This document shows positions 10,013 through 22,190 of a DNA stretch of 64,000 bases, piece after piece. Both the position numbers and the translations under genes were made by a program. The DNA lies in assembly GCA_032719365.1 (NCBI GenBank), contig CM064863.1, positions 24,623,137-24,687,136 of the forward strand. The letters run 5' to 3'. The notes beneath the pieces were generated by a model. The model did not search any database, was not told where the DNA came from, and worked only from the letters and a program-made list of their open reading frames with translations. Numbering within the stretch: position 1 is the first letter of the stretch; every line of letters begins with the position of its first letter. The stretch is from Prinsepia uniflora. Taxonomy: Eukaryota > Streptophyta > Magnoliopsida > Rosales > Rosaceae.

Positions 10013-10495
10013 TAGGGCTGGAAATGGGTCGGATCGTGTTGTGTCATGAACTATGTTTTACTTAAATATGCCCAACCCGAACCCGACCCTTTTAATAATC
10101 GTGTCGAGGATGTTCAACGTAAACCCTACCTGTTAATAATCCATGTAACCCTTGTAACCCATTTAATAAATAGTTCGTACTCAAAACCCAATTAATATAT
10201 GACCCGTTTATCCCGTTTAACTTTTAAAACATATTTAATCTATTTAAACTATAAGATTTAATAAGTGTATAGGTAGGTAAATGGGTAGATATAATGATTA
10301 AACGGGTTAATATATAGATTATTATATGGGTTAACAGGTTAACCTGAAATCAGTCCAATTATTAAATGGGTTAATAGGTCATTATATGGGTTAACATGTT
10401 AACTCGAAACCTATCTGTTTATTAAATATGTCATAACAGGTTGACTCAAAAATGACCCGAAATTTTAATTATATATCGAGTCGTGTCAAAAATTC
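10013..10495 (-). mobile_element. hAT-like MITE, copy A
   Basis: About 480 bp beginning TAGGGCTGGAAATGGGTCGG and ending near GTCGTGTCAAAAATT. The interior is made of short runs such as GGGTTAACAGGTTAACC and CCCGTTTA. It is the reverse-oriented relative of the element at 53836-54359. The left tip is clear. The right tip merges into a C-rich and CT-rich run, and no target duplication is visible. Neither copy carries an ORF for a transposase. Confidence 0.65.
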
Positions 10496-10523
10496 CCCCC
10501 TCCCCCCTCTCTCTCTCTCTCTT
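10496..10523. repeat. C-rich / (CT)n simple repeat
   Basis: Two C runs separated by T, then about eight CT dinucleotides, directly at the right tip of MITE copy A. Confidence 0.9.
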
Positions 10524-10938
10524 AGAAATAACCAAGGTAAAGGAAAAAAAGTCAAGTGCTTGCTTATTATATGAAAAGAATGATCGTCCTCGAGAGAGAC
10601 CCAAATCGAACGAAATGAATCTGCAATATGAGAAACTTGTTAAAAAGAAAAAGAAGTGCATGTAACTTTTAGAGAACTAAAGCTGAAAAAGGCAGCCGCC
10701 TAATAAACATAAACGCTGTAAGAATGAAAATGTACTAGATTAGTAAAAGTAGTGGGGTTACATTCTGTCCCGAAAATATAAATTCGAATTTCAAGAATTT
10801 ACCAAACTGCCCCTAAACACCATTCGTCCGGGCCTCGCTCAATGAGCTATTTCAGTTGTTATACCTAAAGTCCAAATTATAACCTCATTTAAGGCCCAAA
10901 AGACTTGGAGAAGCCCAATTAGGATTTTTGTTACATTT
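10524..10938. other. Intergenic; possible LTR-like fragment at its right end
   Basis: No gene. From about 10795 the text (ACCAAACTGCCCCTAAACAC) resembles segments inside the LTRs further right, so this may be a decayed LTR piece leading into the tandem duplication. Confidence 0.4.
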
Positions 10939-11893
10939 AAGGCCCAAGCCCATAACCTTCTTAATATTTTAATCCTTGATCTCTCTCTCACTTTGGACAA
11001 ACACGTACACATTTGCTACACACACTTACCATTTTCCTCCCCCTACCTCGTGAACACGTCCGAGAACAGAGAAGAACAGAGCACCATGCTCACGACCTTT
11101 GCAACACCCACTCCGGCGAGGCGAACCCATAACAATACCCAGAACTGTTGTTGACAACCATGAAGCGAATAGGGAGGAGATGAGCCTCAGTGGAGCCGAG
11201 AGCTCCCGATGGATTATCGAGTTCACAAGGTGAGGATTTGATATCGCTTTGAGCCTTTTGGTTTCTAAAGAGGTTTTCTTGAGGTTTAATTGGGATTTTG
11301 GTGTTTGAAATGTGATCGATCGCCTTGAATTTGTGGAAGAAGTTTGGTCTGCGTACAGACCTGAGACAAACCTGACTCTGACTTGAGTTCGACCTGAAAG
11401 TGTCTATGCTCGAATAAGGCCCAAGCCCATAACCTTCTTAATATTTTAATCTTTGATCTCTCTTTCACTTTGGACACACAGGTACACATTTGCTACACAC
11501 ACTTACCATTTTCCTCCCCTTACCTCGTGAACATGTCCGAGAACAGAGAATAACAGAGCACCATGCTCACGACCTTTGCAACACCCACTCCAACGAGGCG
11601 AACCCATAACCAATACCCGGAACTGTTGTTGACAACCATGAAGCGAATAGGGAGGAGATGAGCCTCGGTGGAGCCGAGAGCTCCCGGTGGATTATCGAGT
11701 TCACAAGGTGAGGATTCGATATCGCTTTGAGCTTTTTGGTTTCTAAAGAGGTTGTCTTGAGGTTTAATTGAGATTTTGGTGTTTAAAATGTGATCAATCG
11801 CCTTGAATTTGTGGAAGAAGTTTGGTCTGCGTACAGATCTGAGACAAACCCAACTCTAACTTGAGTTCGACCTGAAAATGTCTATGCTCGAAT
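10939..11893. repeat. Tandem duplication of a 477-bp unit
   Basis: Unit 1 is 10939-11415 and unit 2 is 11416-11893. Both start at GGCCCAAGCCCATAACC and end at TCTATGCTCGAATAAGG, and they are nearly identical over their whole length with scattered single-base changes. Each unit contains GAGTTCACAAGGTGAGGATT, which looks like an exon end with a splice donor, but no gene can be assembled around it. Confidence 0.85.
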
Positions 11894-12348
11894 AAGGTAG
11901 ATTGTTCTTTTCTACTCAGTAGCTAGATTACTCGCATTGGGAGCTCAATATTAGGCTAATTGCATGGCGATTTTAGTAGTTAGGGCACAGCGGAGGGGAC
12001 GACGGTCGGACTTTGCAGAACTGAGAACTTTTCGGCATTGTAACGTTGATTATAGGTAGATTCTTGATGCTTAGACTAGATTTTTGGAATCATGGGCTCA
12101 AGTTGATCGATTTGTATTATTTTCATGTAGATTTTGGATAAGATTTGAGGGATTTAGCACTCACCAAAAAATTGGTTTTTTTGATGAAAATTTCCAGATT
12201 CCAGCCACTATAGATGGCAGCGCTAGTAGCAGTTCAGTCGTCGTCTTTGATGAAGTTCCAACGACTGTGGGTCAATGGTCAACTACCATTAGTCAACCAT
12301 TAATAATAACGGTCAACCGAAGGTGGCTTAACAGAACATTCCACTAGG
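11894..12348. other. Intergenic; no supported gene
   Basis: The 87-codon ORF at 12084-12347 has no recognisable domain and ends at the target site of element B. I see nothing else that can be named. Confidence 0.45.
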
Positions 12349-12353
12349 AATAT

Positions 12354-14610
12354 TGATAGGCCTCGTCCCACATTTTCCATGAAAATTAGGCCGGTCCTGC
12401 TCCCATCTGACAGCTCTTGTCAAACAAGGGATATTACCATATTTCACCTAGTGCTTTTCTTATTAAGTTAACCTAAATAAAACCATCCTTGCAGGGTTAT
12501 CACACACGTCCAATCCAATAACACCCGTCAAGGAGTAAAATCCACTTTCTAAAATTTTCTCACATGTTTTTCATCGGTACTGTCATCATATCACATAATC
12601 AACATAACCATCAACATCTCACATGGAAACATATATTCACCATCATACATCATATTCCACGTATCATGTGAACACCATAGAATCATCATCACAATATAAA
12701 ATATACATAATCTCTTAAATAAATGCTAATCGTATATATGTTTTTTTTTATCCAAGGTCCTGAACCCACGAGATGTCCTGAGTGAGCCCCATCGCAATGA
12801 GTAACACATTTAAGCTGTAACTGCGCCCAGACTAATCCCTGCTCGCACCGAGTAGACCCGTAAGGAGTAAAGTGTTGGCCAAGGTGGTGATTTCATACGA
12901 GGGCAAGATTCCTCGAACCCCAGACCTCTCTTAAGGTAATGAGAGTGTCATACCACTCACACCAACCACCTTAGTTGTATATATGCTTTTTATATTCACA
13001 CAGTTCACCCTTAAACTCCCATCCAATTTTCATAAATTCTAGATTTCTTATAGATTAAAATTAAAAATCTTAATTTGGAAAAATAACATAAATAACAAAT
13101 CAAACAAAAGTCTATAACTAACATCAATTATAATAAGAGCATCAATAATAACAATTTATCACATACTTATACGGTGAAAACGTATAACTAACATTAAGCA
13201 CATCAATTCAATTATCTAATTCTTTCTTGTAACTCAAACTTCTCATAACCTCCTATTCAACCTAAGTCATGTGTAAGGCTTGTTATTGTCAACATAAGCC
13301 CTATGTTAAATTCCCATGATTTCCCTTTATCATACTTAGCATTATTAATACTCACATGTATTTGTAGCAATACCTTTAACATGCTAAATATGTATCATAA
13401 CCTAGATACTCACTTCCTACCATTTATCCACACCCTTAAATATTCTTCCTTATTATCCAATCTCTATTATTTACCTCTTTTAATGTTCTTAGTTGCTTTC
13501 ATCGATATAATCATATCAAACCCTCAAATTATGTATAATTTCAAACGAACTTATTAACATAAGCATAACATGTTGGAATATCAAACCACACACAATAAAT
13601 GTCCAATTCATTCCAATGTTATACCATTGAATTGAAAATTTTAAAAAGAGAACTTTCCAGGTTGACACCAGCCTGAGGCAACGTTGCACGCGTGGTTGAA
13701 AGGCCTCTGCACGTGGGCCTCAGGCTCAGGCTTGTTACCTGCAACCTTTATCGGAGTCGACTCGCGAACCTGCGTGCAGGGTCTGACCCGACGGCTCAAC
13801 CCAATTTCATTTCCTTCGTTTTTTGTCATTTTCTTCTTTTCCACGTCCATTACACTCTAATTAGACACAAAATAAGATATGTATAGCTCAAAGGGAGGAA
13901 AACTTACCCAATTTCCTAGTCTGGACTTCCCACGGTTCAACCATATTTGTCCTTCGACATTCTGAACTCCTTATGTCTGGAACCGTGCCCTCTCTACTCC
14001 ACAAGGATCTTAGGGTGTCAAAGAGCCTTTCAGATGCCCTAGTTGGACGCAAGGAACTCCAAAATTCCCAGGTGATCCACGACTAGGTTTTTGGACCTTT
14101 CATGGGTTTGGGTTCTGCGATCACCCTGCTCTTTCCCCCTACTTATCCTCTCTTCCTATCCCACTTTCCTCTCTTTTCTCCATTTCTTCTTTCTATCTTG
14201 ACTCTCCTCACTTCCACCGTGGTCGCTAAAACTTGGGTTTCTTACGTTCAACCGCCACCCACCAATGCCCACACTTGCATATCCACACATACCTATAGGC
14301 TCATAAGTCGATGAGGGCAAATGGGGAGGGAAATATCCAGATTTCTCTAGACTTTTGTCCACATGAATCACATGTAAGACTGTAAAACTACCAAATTACC
14401 CTTTTTCCAAAATTTCCAAAATGCCCATATCCATTCTTAACTCATATCAAACCTAATTGATCTCTAATTTCAACATTCCACCTGTGTATGGACTCAGGAA
14501 TCTGAATCCTTTGTAACGGTCCTCACAATTCTCGTGGTAAAAAAGTCAACACTTTGACCCTACAGGGGAAAATTGTCAATTTTCATTTTCTCAATTTCAG
14601 GGGTGTTACA
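12354..14610 (-). repeat. Element B, 3' LTR
   Basis: Starts TGATAGGCCTCGTCCCAC and ends GGGGTGTTACA on plus. Parallel in sequence to 19096-21029 over its whole length, except for the SINE and small indels. The LTR on minus therefore starts TGTAACA and ends TATCA. Confidence 0.88.
12741..12976 (-). mobile_element. tRNA-derived SINE inserted in the LTR of element B
   Basis: The insert is flanked by GTATATATG at 12732-12740 and 12977-12985. The other LTR of the same element (near 19470-19490) has a single uninterrupted copy of this site. Read on minus, the SINE has an A-box-like stretch (GGTGTGAGTGGTATGAC, about 12952-12967), a B-box (GGTTCGAGGAATC, about 12909-12922), a body of about 170 bp and an A-run at its 3' end. 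These are the RNA polymerase III promoter parts of a tRNA-derived SINE. I cannot name the family. Confidence 0.85.
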
Positions 14611-14611
14611 A

Positions 14612-15074
14612 TGTCAGGACCCACCCCTAATCCCCCGAGATTAAGGGCTAAATCCCGATCCCGTCTAACTTACGCATGACACAAAGGCTAAACTGATGTC
14701 CAACCTTCATGTAACACGTAAGTCGGACAAGGGATTCTCGATCCGACCGTCCAAAACTTCTGAACTTCCTAGAGTGCGCAAAGTCTACTGTGGATCGTAC
14801 GTATGATGTCTCCGTCTCTCTCGACTAACAGCCCGCACCGCAACAACCTGGAGGGTATCGAAATTGGGTTGTTAGTCATCGATCTCACAGAGTCACAGTC
14901 ATCGGTCAAAGCCCAATTGACCGTCCAAACTAAAAGTCAACAATTTGCCCAAACCAGGGGCAAAATCCCCCTTCTACGCCTAATGTCCAACAGTAGCCAA
15001 CTAACCACCGATTAACCTCACTAATCCGTCACTAATCACTTCGCTAATCCCGACTCCCGGGACGGGTCGTTACA
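14612..15074 (-). mobile_element. Short solo LTR (463 bp) at the polypurine junction of element B
   Basis: Starts TGTCAGGACCCACCCC and ends GACGGGTCGTTACA. It is flanked by the perfect duplication TACAA (14607-14611 and 15075-15079). It has the LTR tips of the C/I families but lacks most of their 2.5-kb body, so it represents an internally deleted LTR version. It landed one base beyond the end of B's 3' LTR. Confidence 0.85.
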
Positions 15075-15789
15075 TACAATCTACCCTCCTTAAAAAATTT
15101 TGTCCTCAGAAATTTAAAATAAATCCAATCTTATGTTCGAACTCAAATTGGACAACTAAATTGCTTAAAAGCAATTAATCTTCCAGTTTATTAGGCCATT
15201 TAGCACTCAAAAAAATGTTGTTCATTACCTCAAAATACGTGAAAGTTATTCAATAAAATAAGTAGCATCTATAAAACACCACAACGGGCAACACAAAATC
15301 ATCACAACACAACAATGACATACAACCAATCTTTATCCAGCATCACCGAAATCACACAAAAATTCTTTTAAAACATATACGTATGAATGCAAAATCAAAA
15401 TCTATTCACTGATTCCCAACTCTATGTAAGATTCCATATGGTCTTACCTAATTTGCATAACCAACCTTACTTTTTGCATGCTTCGAGTCATAATTCGAAG
15501 CACAATAGCACCAAACTTAAGTTACTTGGTTTCCATCAATCCATCACTATGCTTAATAAATAATATCTCAAATGCCAACATCACCCAACAACACTATGCG
15601 TAGGCCATTATCACAACTATCATCCAAGTCAATCAGAAATAGTGCCAATCACATTATGCAGACAATATTCCCCCGGGAAAGGAGACCAGCTTGACATCCG
15701 GGTTTTCTATGCACTACTGATAGGCATACCACTCGGGGAAGGAGCCCAACTCGACGTTCGAGTGAAAACCGACTCAGGAAAGGAGCAAT

Positions 15790-18262
15790 TGACAGGACCC
15801 ATCCCAATCCCCCTAGATTATCGTGGGACGTGCCTTCTACCATATGGCACCGCATGTCAGACCAGGGATAACTCATCACTCGCTCAGGGTCCATCAGAGT
15901 ACGCCAGGATCGGCGGTGGCATGTGATTGTCTCGATCTCTGCTAAAGTCCACATCCACCATCAACCTGAAGGGTATTAAAACCTTAAAAGTTGTGAGTGG
16001 ATGCGGCCCAAAACCAAATTATAGAAAACAAGTACGGGTCTTAGCCCAAACAGAAAGTACATATAGAACCTCGGCCCAAATCATAGAACAAGTGGGAACA
16101 CATCCCATGGGAACTCATCACAATGTCAGTCACGATTCGAATCCTAGCACATGTGCATATAGCTTAAGACCGCTCACAATCCTAGCATGTCGCCGTGAAC
16201 ACACCACTCGCTGCCATCGTCTCTAGATCATTGCGAACACATTGCCAATCGATCTCAGAGAATAACATCAGCACTCCTAAGTTGAGCCTCCCTCGGTCAT
16301 TGCTTCCTGTGGCTGCTCGACAATAGGTAGTGCGTCGTGACCTCTCCGGAATGAACACATCCGCAGTCCGGAGACGAGCGTCATATCATCCGGGACTCAC
16401 CCGAATACCATCATCCATAGGGCCTTAAGCACGGAACATCACCAAATGGGTCACATCCCAAAATTCTAGTGTCCAACGACACTTCATATCCTAGGATTCC
16501 TCGAATTCTATAAAATCCACAACAGGATTTCATGCCCGAAATATCTTTCGTTAAACTCATAACTGGGTCACAACCCGACTTATCTCACGTTTGATTATAT
16601 TCTAAGTTAAACCTCAAATCAACTGGGTTATACGCCCGAAAGATATTTCCAAATCCAAAAACCATTTCTCATTTCCAAAAAACTTTCAAATCATCGCTCA
16701 ACTGGGACTCCTGCCTGAATCTCGATTTCACGCATCTACGTGAAATCCTCCAAAATAGTAAATCACTTCCTCAGTTTCACACATTTCCGTGAAACCTTTG
16801 GAATCACATAAAATACAAGCACGTAGTATATTCGACCGAAGCATAACAACATATAAAACAGAAATCTCGAACTACGTGCAATAACGCATTTTCCTCTGAA
16901 AATTCCAAACAATTCAAATTTAAATCACATGCACTCATGGCATCTCAAAACATGTTCATAAACACATATAAAATATTTATGCATACATCAAAAGTCCACT
17001 CATAGACCGTCCAAGTTGAGCCTCGATACGCGTGTCATAAGCCTCTTTGGCTAATCCAATCTCTACGGGTTATTCAGACCTGTCCAAAACATACTCAAAG
17101 GTTACTATCAACTTAGAAAAGTCTTAATCAAGAACCCCCCAACATTCCAGAAAAAGTCAACGTGTCCCAGACACACTTACCTAGGTTTTAAACCTCAATT
17201 TAACCAACTTAACGATCTTTGATCGACTCGAAACCACAACCATTGGATTCGTATCGTCGAAACCTTTAAGATGGTCCTAGTCTCACCTCGAAATACGTGC
17301 CCAAGTGCCCCCACGTGCGGATCAAAGTTGACTAAAAAGTCAACGCTAATGTCATCGTTGAGGTCATCATTGACATCTGACACTGACTTGTCAGACCTGA
17401 CATGGTGACATCCATTTTCAAAGCCGTTGCTTCCAGTGTGATCGTCCAATCCTCCCTAGTCGATCTATGGCTTCAAAACACTGAAAAATGGCCTAGAAAT
17501 TTACCTCTAATTCGAAGAACAGTCGCCCAGTTTTCCAGCCTCTTGTCTGGGTTGTTCAGCCGTCCTCCGCCATCCAAAATCATCCCCACATGTTCGTACA
17601 AGCCCAGCAAACACACCCCAATCATTAGAAACCGCCCCAACGTCCAAAAATGAAAATCGAAATTCGAATTAAAAGGGGTTCTCGGGTTTACCTTCCTCCG
17701 CCGTCTACGATGGCTCAGCCATCCCCACGATCGCCATCACAACCTTCCTTTCACTCTCCCTCTCTCAGACTACACAAGGAATGGAATAGGGTGGTGGTGT
17801 TTTGGGTTGCACGGGTTTCAGGGGTTTCAAATTCGAATGAAACATATGAGGATGAAGTGGGTGAGTGCATGTTTGTAGGGGTGATAGCCAATGGATGAGT
17901 AACACTTGTCACTCATCCATTGGGTCTGGAAAAATATCTGGGCCCCACTCAAGACAAAAATCTACTCGCCTTGGAAATCGTGCAATAGTACCCGAAACTT
18001 CCATGAACTGTAACTTTCCCGTAGAATGTCCGATTTCGACGAGTCGCTTGTCTACGGACTCGTATCGACCCGATCTATGTAACGGTCCTCGGTCCACATG
18101 TATTCGACCTCTGGTGTCAAAAGTCAACTTTTTACTCTCGTCCAAGGGTAAAATTGTAATTTTACCCTGAACGTCCGGAAATCCGCGACTAATCCCCGAT
18201 TAGCCTTACTAATCCTATGTTTAATCTTAATAAATCCCAAAAATTTGGAACGGGTCGTTACC
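15790..18262 (-). mobile_element. Solo LTR (2473 bp) inside the interior of element B
   Basis: Starts TGACAGGACCCATCCCAATC and ends AACGGGTCGTTACC. The flanks are GCAAT (15785-15789) and GCCAT (18263-18267), a 5-bp duplication with one change. The B interior text resumes directly on the right side (CTCGACGTCTGAG). The LTR carries the palindrome at 17893-17918 and the GGGTCT/AGCCC hairpin array around 16500-16650. No internal region remains, so the element was lost by LTR-LTR recombination. Confidence 0.82.
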
Positions 18263-19080
18263 GCCATGCTCGACGTCTGAGTCATCATTGTCTCAGGAAA
18301 GGGGCCTAGTCCGACGTTTGAGGCCAACCACTACTGACTCAAGAAAGGGGCCTAGCCCGACGTCTGAGTCGTCACCAAAACACCAATCTCAAGAAAGGAG
18401 TCTTAACTTGATGTCTAAGATTGTCCATCACAAACACCAGCCTCAGGAAAGGAGTCTTAGCTCAACGTCTGAGACTGCTCACCACCCAAAGAAATTGTAC
18501 CTGCTCACAAACACAATAACACATACATCGAACAACATATATCCATAATATCGATTCCTCAGAAGCAGGTCCACATTTGTACACATACTTTTTCTTCAAA
18601 ACCTAATTATAATTTCAAACTTCTACTTAATCAAAACACAATTTCCATTTAACCTTATAAAATGTGCATCCAAGCGGTCGATAATTTCCTTAAAGAAAAA
18701 TCATCAATTAATCATTTAAAATCTTATCTAAATAATTTCAATCATTTATGCATTCTTAATAAGCAATATGCTATTTTAAAATTCGGATCTAAATCCAACA
18801 TCATTTTTGTTGAAACTTGTAAAGAAAATATGATCAACAATTAATGAAAACTGAATTCAAGCCATAATTAAAAAAATCATTTTCTAACTTCAACCCATAT
18901 TCCAAACCAAATTCCACATCAAATTGTTTAGGCAGATTCCGTAAAAATCTCACAAAACATGTATTACAAAAGATTTCGTAAAAAAATTTCTAAGATCTCC
19001 ATCAAACTAACATCATGTAATTCGTGTCGTAACAAAATTAAAATATGCTCTACTTGAAACTCATAATTTAAAATGAAAAT

Positions 19081-19092
19081 GCTCTGATACCA
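19081..19092 (-). promoter_or_regulatory. Primer-binding site, element B
   Basis: GCTCTGATACCA on plus is TGGTATCAGAGC on minus, the standard match to the 3' end of plant initiator-Met tRNA. It lies three bases outside the 5' LTR. Confidence 0.92.
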
Positions 19093-19095
19093 AGT

Positions 19096-21029
19096 TGATA
19101 GGTCCCGTCTCACATTTTCCTTGAAACTCATTTCAGTCCTGCTCCCGTTTAACAACACATGTCAAACAAGGGATATTACCAGATTTAACCTTGTTCTTTT
19201 CTTATTAAGTTAACCAGAATAAAACCGTCCTTGCGGGGTTACCACCCACGTCCAACCCGCTAACCCTTGTCAAGGAGTAAAATCTATTTTCTAAAATTTT
19301 CTCACCTGTTTTTCATCGGTACTGTCATCATAGCACATAATCAACATAACCATCAACATCTCACATGGCAACATGTATTCACCATCATACATCATATTCT
19401 ACATATCATGTGAACACCATAGCATCATCATCATAATATAAAATATAAGTAATCACTTAAAAATAAATGCGAATCGTATATATGCTTTTTATATTCACAT
19501 AGTTCACCTTTTAACTCCCATCCAATTTTCATAAATTCTAGATTTCTTACAGATTATAATTAGAGATCTTAATTTAGCAAATAACATAAATAACAAATCA
19601 AACAAAAGTCTACAACTGAGATCAACTATAATAAGAGCATCAATAATAACGATTTATCACATAGTTATAGGATGAAAACATATAACTAACATTAAGCACA
19701 TCAATTCGGTTAGCTGCTTCTTTTTTGTATACTCAAACTTTTCATAACCTCATATTCAACCTAAATTCCGTGTAAGGCTTGTTATTGTCAACATAAGCCC
19801 TAGGTTAAATTCCCATGATTTCCCTTTATCATACTTAGGATTATTAATACTCACATGTATTTGTAGAAATACCTTTAACATGCTAAATATGTATCATAAC
19901 CTAGATACTCACTTCCTACCATTTATCCACACCCTTAAATATTCTTCCTTATTATCCAATCTCTATTATATACCTCTTTTATTGTTCTTAGCTGCTCTCA
20001 TCAATATCATCATATTAAATCCTCAAAATATGCATAATTTGAAACAAACTTAGTAACGTAAGCATAACATGTTGGAAACTCAAACCACACCCAATAAATG
20101 TCCAATTCATTCAAATGTTATACCATTAAACTCATAATTTTAAAAGAAGAATCTTTCACGTTGACACTAGCCTGAGGCAATGCCGAATGAGCCCCCACCG
20201 ACCGTCGAAAGGCCTCTGCGTGTGAGCCTCATGCGTAGGCCTGTTACCTACAACCTGTAGTCGGGTCGACCCGCAGGTCTACTCGTAAGGTCTGACCCGG
20301 TGGCTCAACCCATTTTCATTTCCTTTGTTTTTCATCATTTTTCTTCCTTTCCACATCCATTACACTTTACTTAGACCCAGAAGAAGATAAGTATAGCTCA
20401 AAGGGAGAAAAACTTACCCAATTTCCTGGTTTGGACTTCCCACGGTTCGGCCATATTTTTACTTCTACGTTCTGGACTCCTTACATCTGGAATCGTGCCC
20501 TTTCTACTCCACAAGGGTCTTAGGGTGTCAAAGAGCCTTTCAGACATGTTGGACGCAAGGAACTCCAAAATTCCTTGGTGATCCACGACACGACTAGGTT
20601 TTTGGACCTTTCACGGGTTTGGGTTATGGGATCACCCATCCCTTTCCCCCTGCTCATCCTCTCTTCCTCTCCCACTTTCCTCTCTTTTCTCTTTTTCATT
20701 TTTCTATCCCGACTCTCCTCACTTCCACGGTGGTGGCTAAAACTTGGTTTTCTTACCTTCAGCCACCTCTCATCATTTCCCACACTTGCACATACCACAC
20801 ATACTTATAGGCTCTAAAATTACCAAAATGCCCATATCCATTCTTGACTCATATCGAACCTAATCGATCTCAAATTTTAGCGTGCTGTCTGTCTATGGAC
20901 TCATTAATCCGAGTCCTTTGTAATGGTTCTCACGATATGCCTACGAAGTCTCATGGTCAAAAGTCAACACTTTGACCCAATATGGGCAAAATCGTCATTT
21001 TTCATTTTCTCAATTTCTGAGGTTTTACA
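19096..21029 (-). repeat. Element B, 5' LTR
   Basis: Starts TGATAGGTCCCGTCTCAC and ends GAGGTTTTACA on plus. It is the partner of 12354-14610 and preserves the empty target site for the SINE. Confidence 0.88.
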
Positions 21030-21034
21030 AATAT

Positions 21035-21689
21035 TACCAAGAATATTCCAAGGAAATATTTTAGGAAGCACGAGGGCTCATGTTGGAACGTTTTCAAGCC
21101 GCTTAAGTACATTTTAAGTCATTTTTGAGCTATTTTAATATCGTTTTAGACTTTTTAAGTGAGATTTTCTTGTTGTTTACTTGAAATTCATAAAGTTACC
21201 TATACGGTTGGATCCATCTTTGCTTGTGACGAGTTCAAACTTACGTGGTTCGATATGTCAGGTGATTTTGACTCCCTGATTAGTTAGTGAGTGGACCCCA
21301 TTTTCCTAAACATGTTTTATAATGCTATTTACTCGCATGTTTTACGATGTTTATGTTTATGGTACTTATCGAGCATGCATGATTTACTATTTGAATTACT
21401 TGTGGAGTATGATTGAGATGCTTGCTTTATGATACTTTCTTGAATGTACAAGTTGTGCTATAATTTGATGGTTATGCACGTTATGTCCCTTGTTGAGTCA
21501 TTTGTTGCATTTGCATATTAGTCATCGGGGCATTGTTGAGATTGAGCAGTTACAACCCACTTATGAGTCACTGGTATCTAGTACCTGTCTGTATGGCCAC
21601 AGACCAGCCTCCACATGATTGTTCACATGCGCTGCTTGTAATACTAAACATCAGCTTGCTTTTTGAGCTCTAAGGAACATGTGGTGACA
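21035..21689. other. Undefined sequence between element B and the TRIM
   Basis: AT-rich text with LTR-like phrasing on plus (GCATGCATGATTTACTATTT, ATTTGCATATTAGTCATCGG). It may be the middle of an old plus-strand LTR into which B was inserted. No boundaries or genes are visible. Confidence 0.4.
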
Positions 21690-22190
21690 GTCTTGCTAGG
21701 AAGACATTGTCCACATATCCAAGGCACTTAACCTTTCCCTCCCCGAGTGATGTGCAATTTTGCACCGGTCTTGCTTCCCAAGCTTAGAGCTCTTGCTCAC
21801 CGGTCTTGCTTCACAAGCTCATGGGTCTTACAATCCACCCACCTTGGGGCCCAACGTCTTTGCTAGCACATTCAATTCCAGCCATGGTTCGGCTCTGATA
21901 CCAAAATGTCACGCCTCGCCTCCTCCAACGCTATATTTTCCAATTTGAGCCACGCCACATGTTAGCCCTATACGGTCACACCGATTCGCACGCACGTGGG
22001 CCCTACCCGCACGAATTTTCTCCTGGCAGTCCCACCTCAAAAAGGCCTCGTTGTTAGGAAGACATCGTCCACATATATAAGGCACTTTACCTTTCTCTCA
22101 TCGAGTGATGTGGGATTGTGCATAGACCTTGCTTCTCAAGCTCATGGGCCTTGATAACCAGTCTTGCTTCCCAAGCTCACGGGTCTTACA
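21690..22190 (-). mobile_element. TRIM element (terminal-repeat retrotransposon in miniature)
   Basis: A complete 5' LTR lies at 21907-22190 (284 bp, TGTCACGCCTCGCC to CGGGTCTTACA). A 74-bp interior lies at 21833-21906 with a pyrimidine-rich start and a primer site GCTCTGATACCA at 21892-21903. The other LTR (21690-21832) keeps only its last 143 bp or so. A TATA-like CATATATAAGG at 22072-22082 reads TTATATATG on minus. The element has no coding capacity. I see no 5S-like sequence in this one. Confidence 0.8.

Larger units (their letters stand above)
15075..19095 (-). other. Interior of element B (split by the 2.5-kb solo LTR)
   Basis: On plus it begins with CTACCCTCCTTAAAAAATTT, the complement of a polypurine tract, and ends at the primer site. 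The part right of the solo LTR has an imperfect array of about 45-60 bp units built on CTCAGGAAAGG...GACGTCTGAG (18270-18475). Similar units occur near 38930-39140 in element E and, reversed, near 42240-42360. No gag or pol similarity is visible in any frame. Confidence 0.65.
12354..21029 (-). mobile_element. Element B: complete non-autonomous LTR retrotransposon
   Basis: Both ends are flanked by the perfect 5-bp duplication AATAT (12349-12353 and 21030-21034). The element lies on minus: 3' LTR 12354-14610, polypurine tract (pyrimidine-rich on plus) at about 15079-15090, a short interior, primer site at 19081-19092, 5' LTR 19096-21029. Without nested insertions the interior is only about 1.5 kb and shows no gag or pol. 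The element is therefore non-autonomous. Three later insertions sit inside it: a SINE in the 3' LTR, a solo LTR at the LTR/polypurine junction and a solo LTR in the interior. Confidence 0.88.

Noticed and set aside
10100..10440. Telomere- or centromere-like satellite from GGGTTAA motifs
   Set aside because: The motif spacing is irregular and confined to the hAT-like MITE copies, which have defined ends in copy B.
10446..10665. Overlapping ORFs around the CT repeat
   Set aside because: Low-complexity products of a simple repeat and the MITE end.
12741..12976. tRNA gene
   Set aside because: The A- and B-box-like parts belong to a SINE with poly(A) and target duplication; no cloverleaf can be formed from the head by eye.
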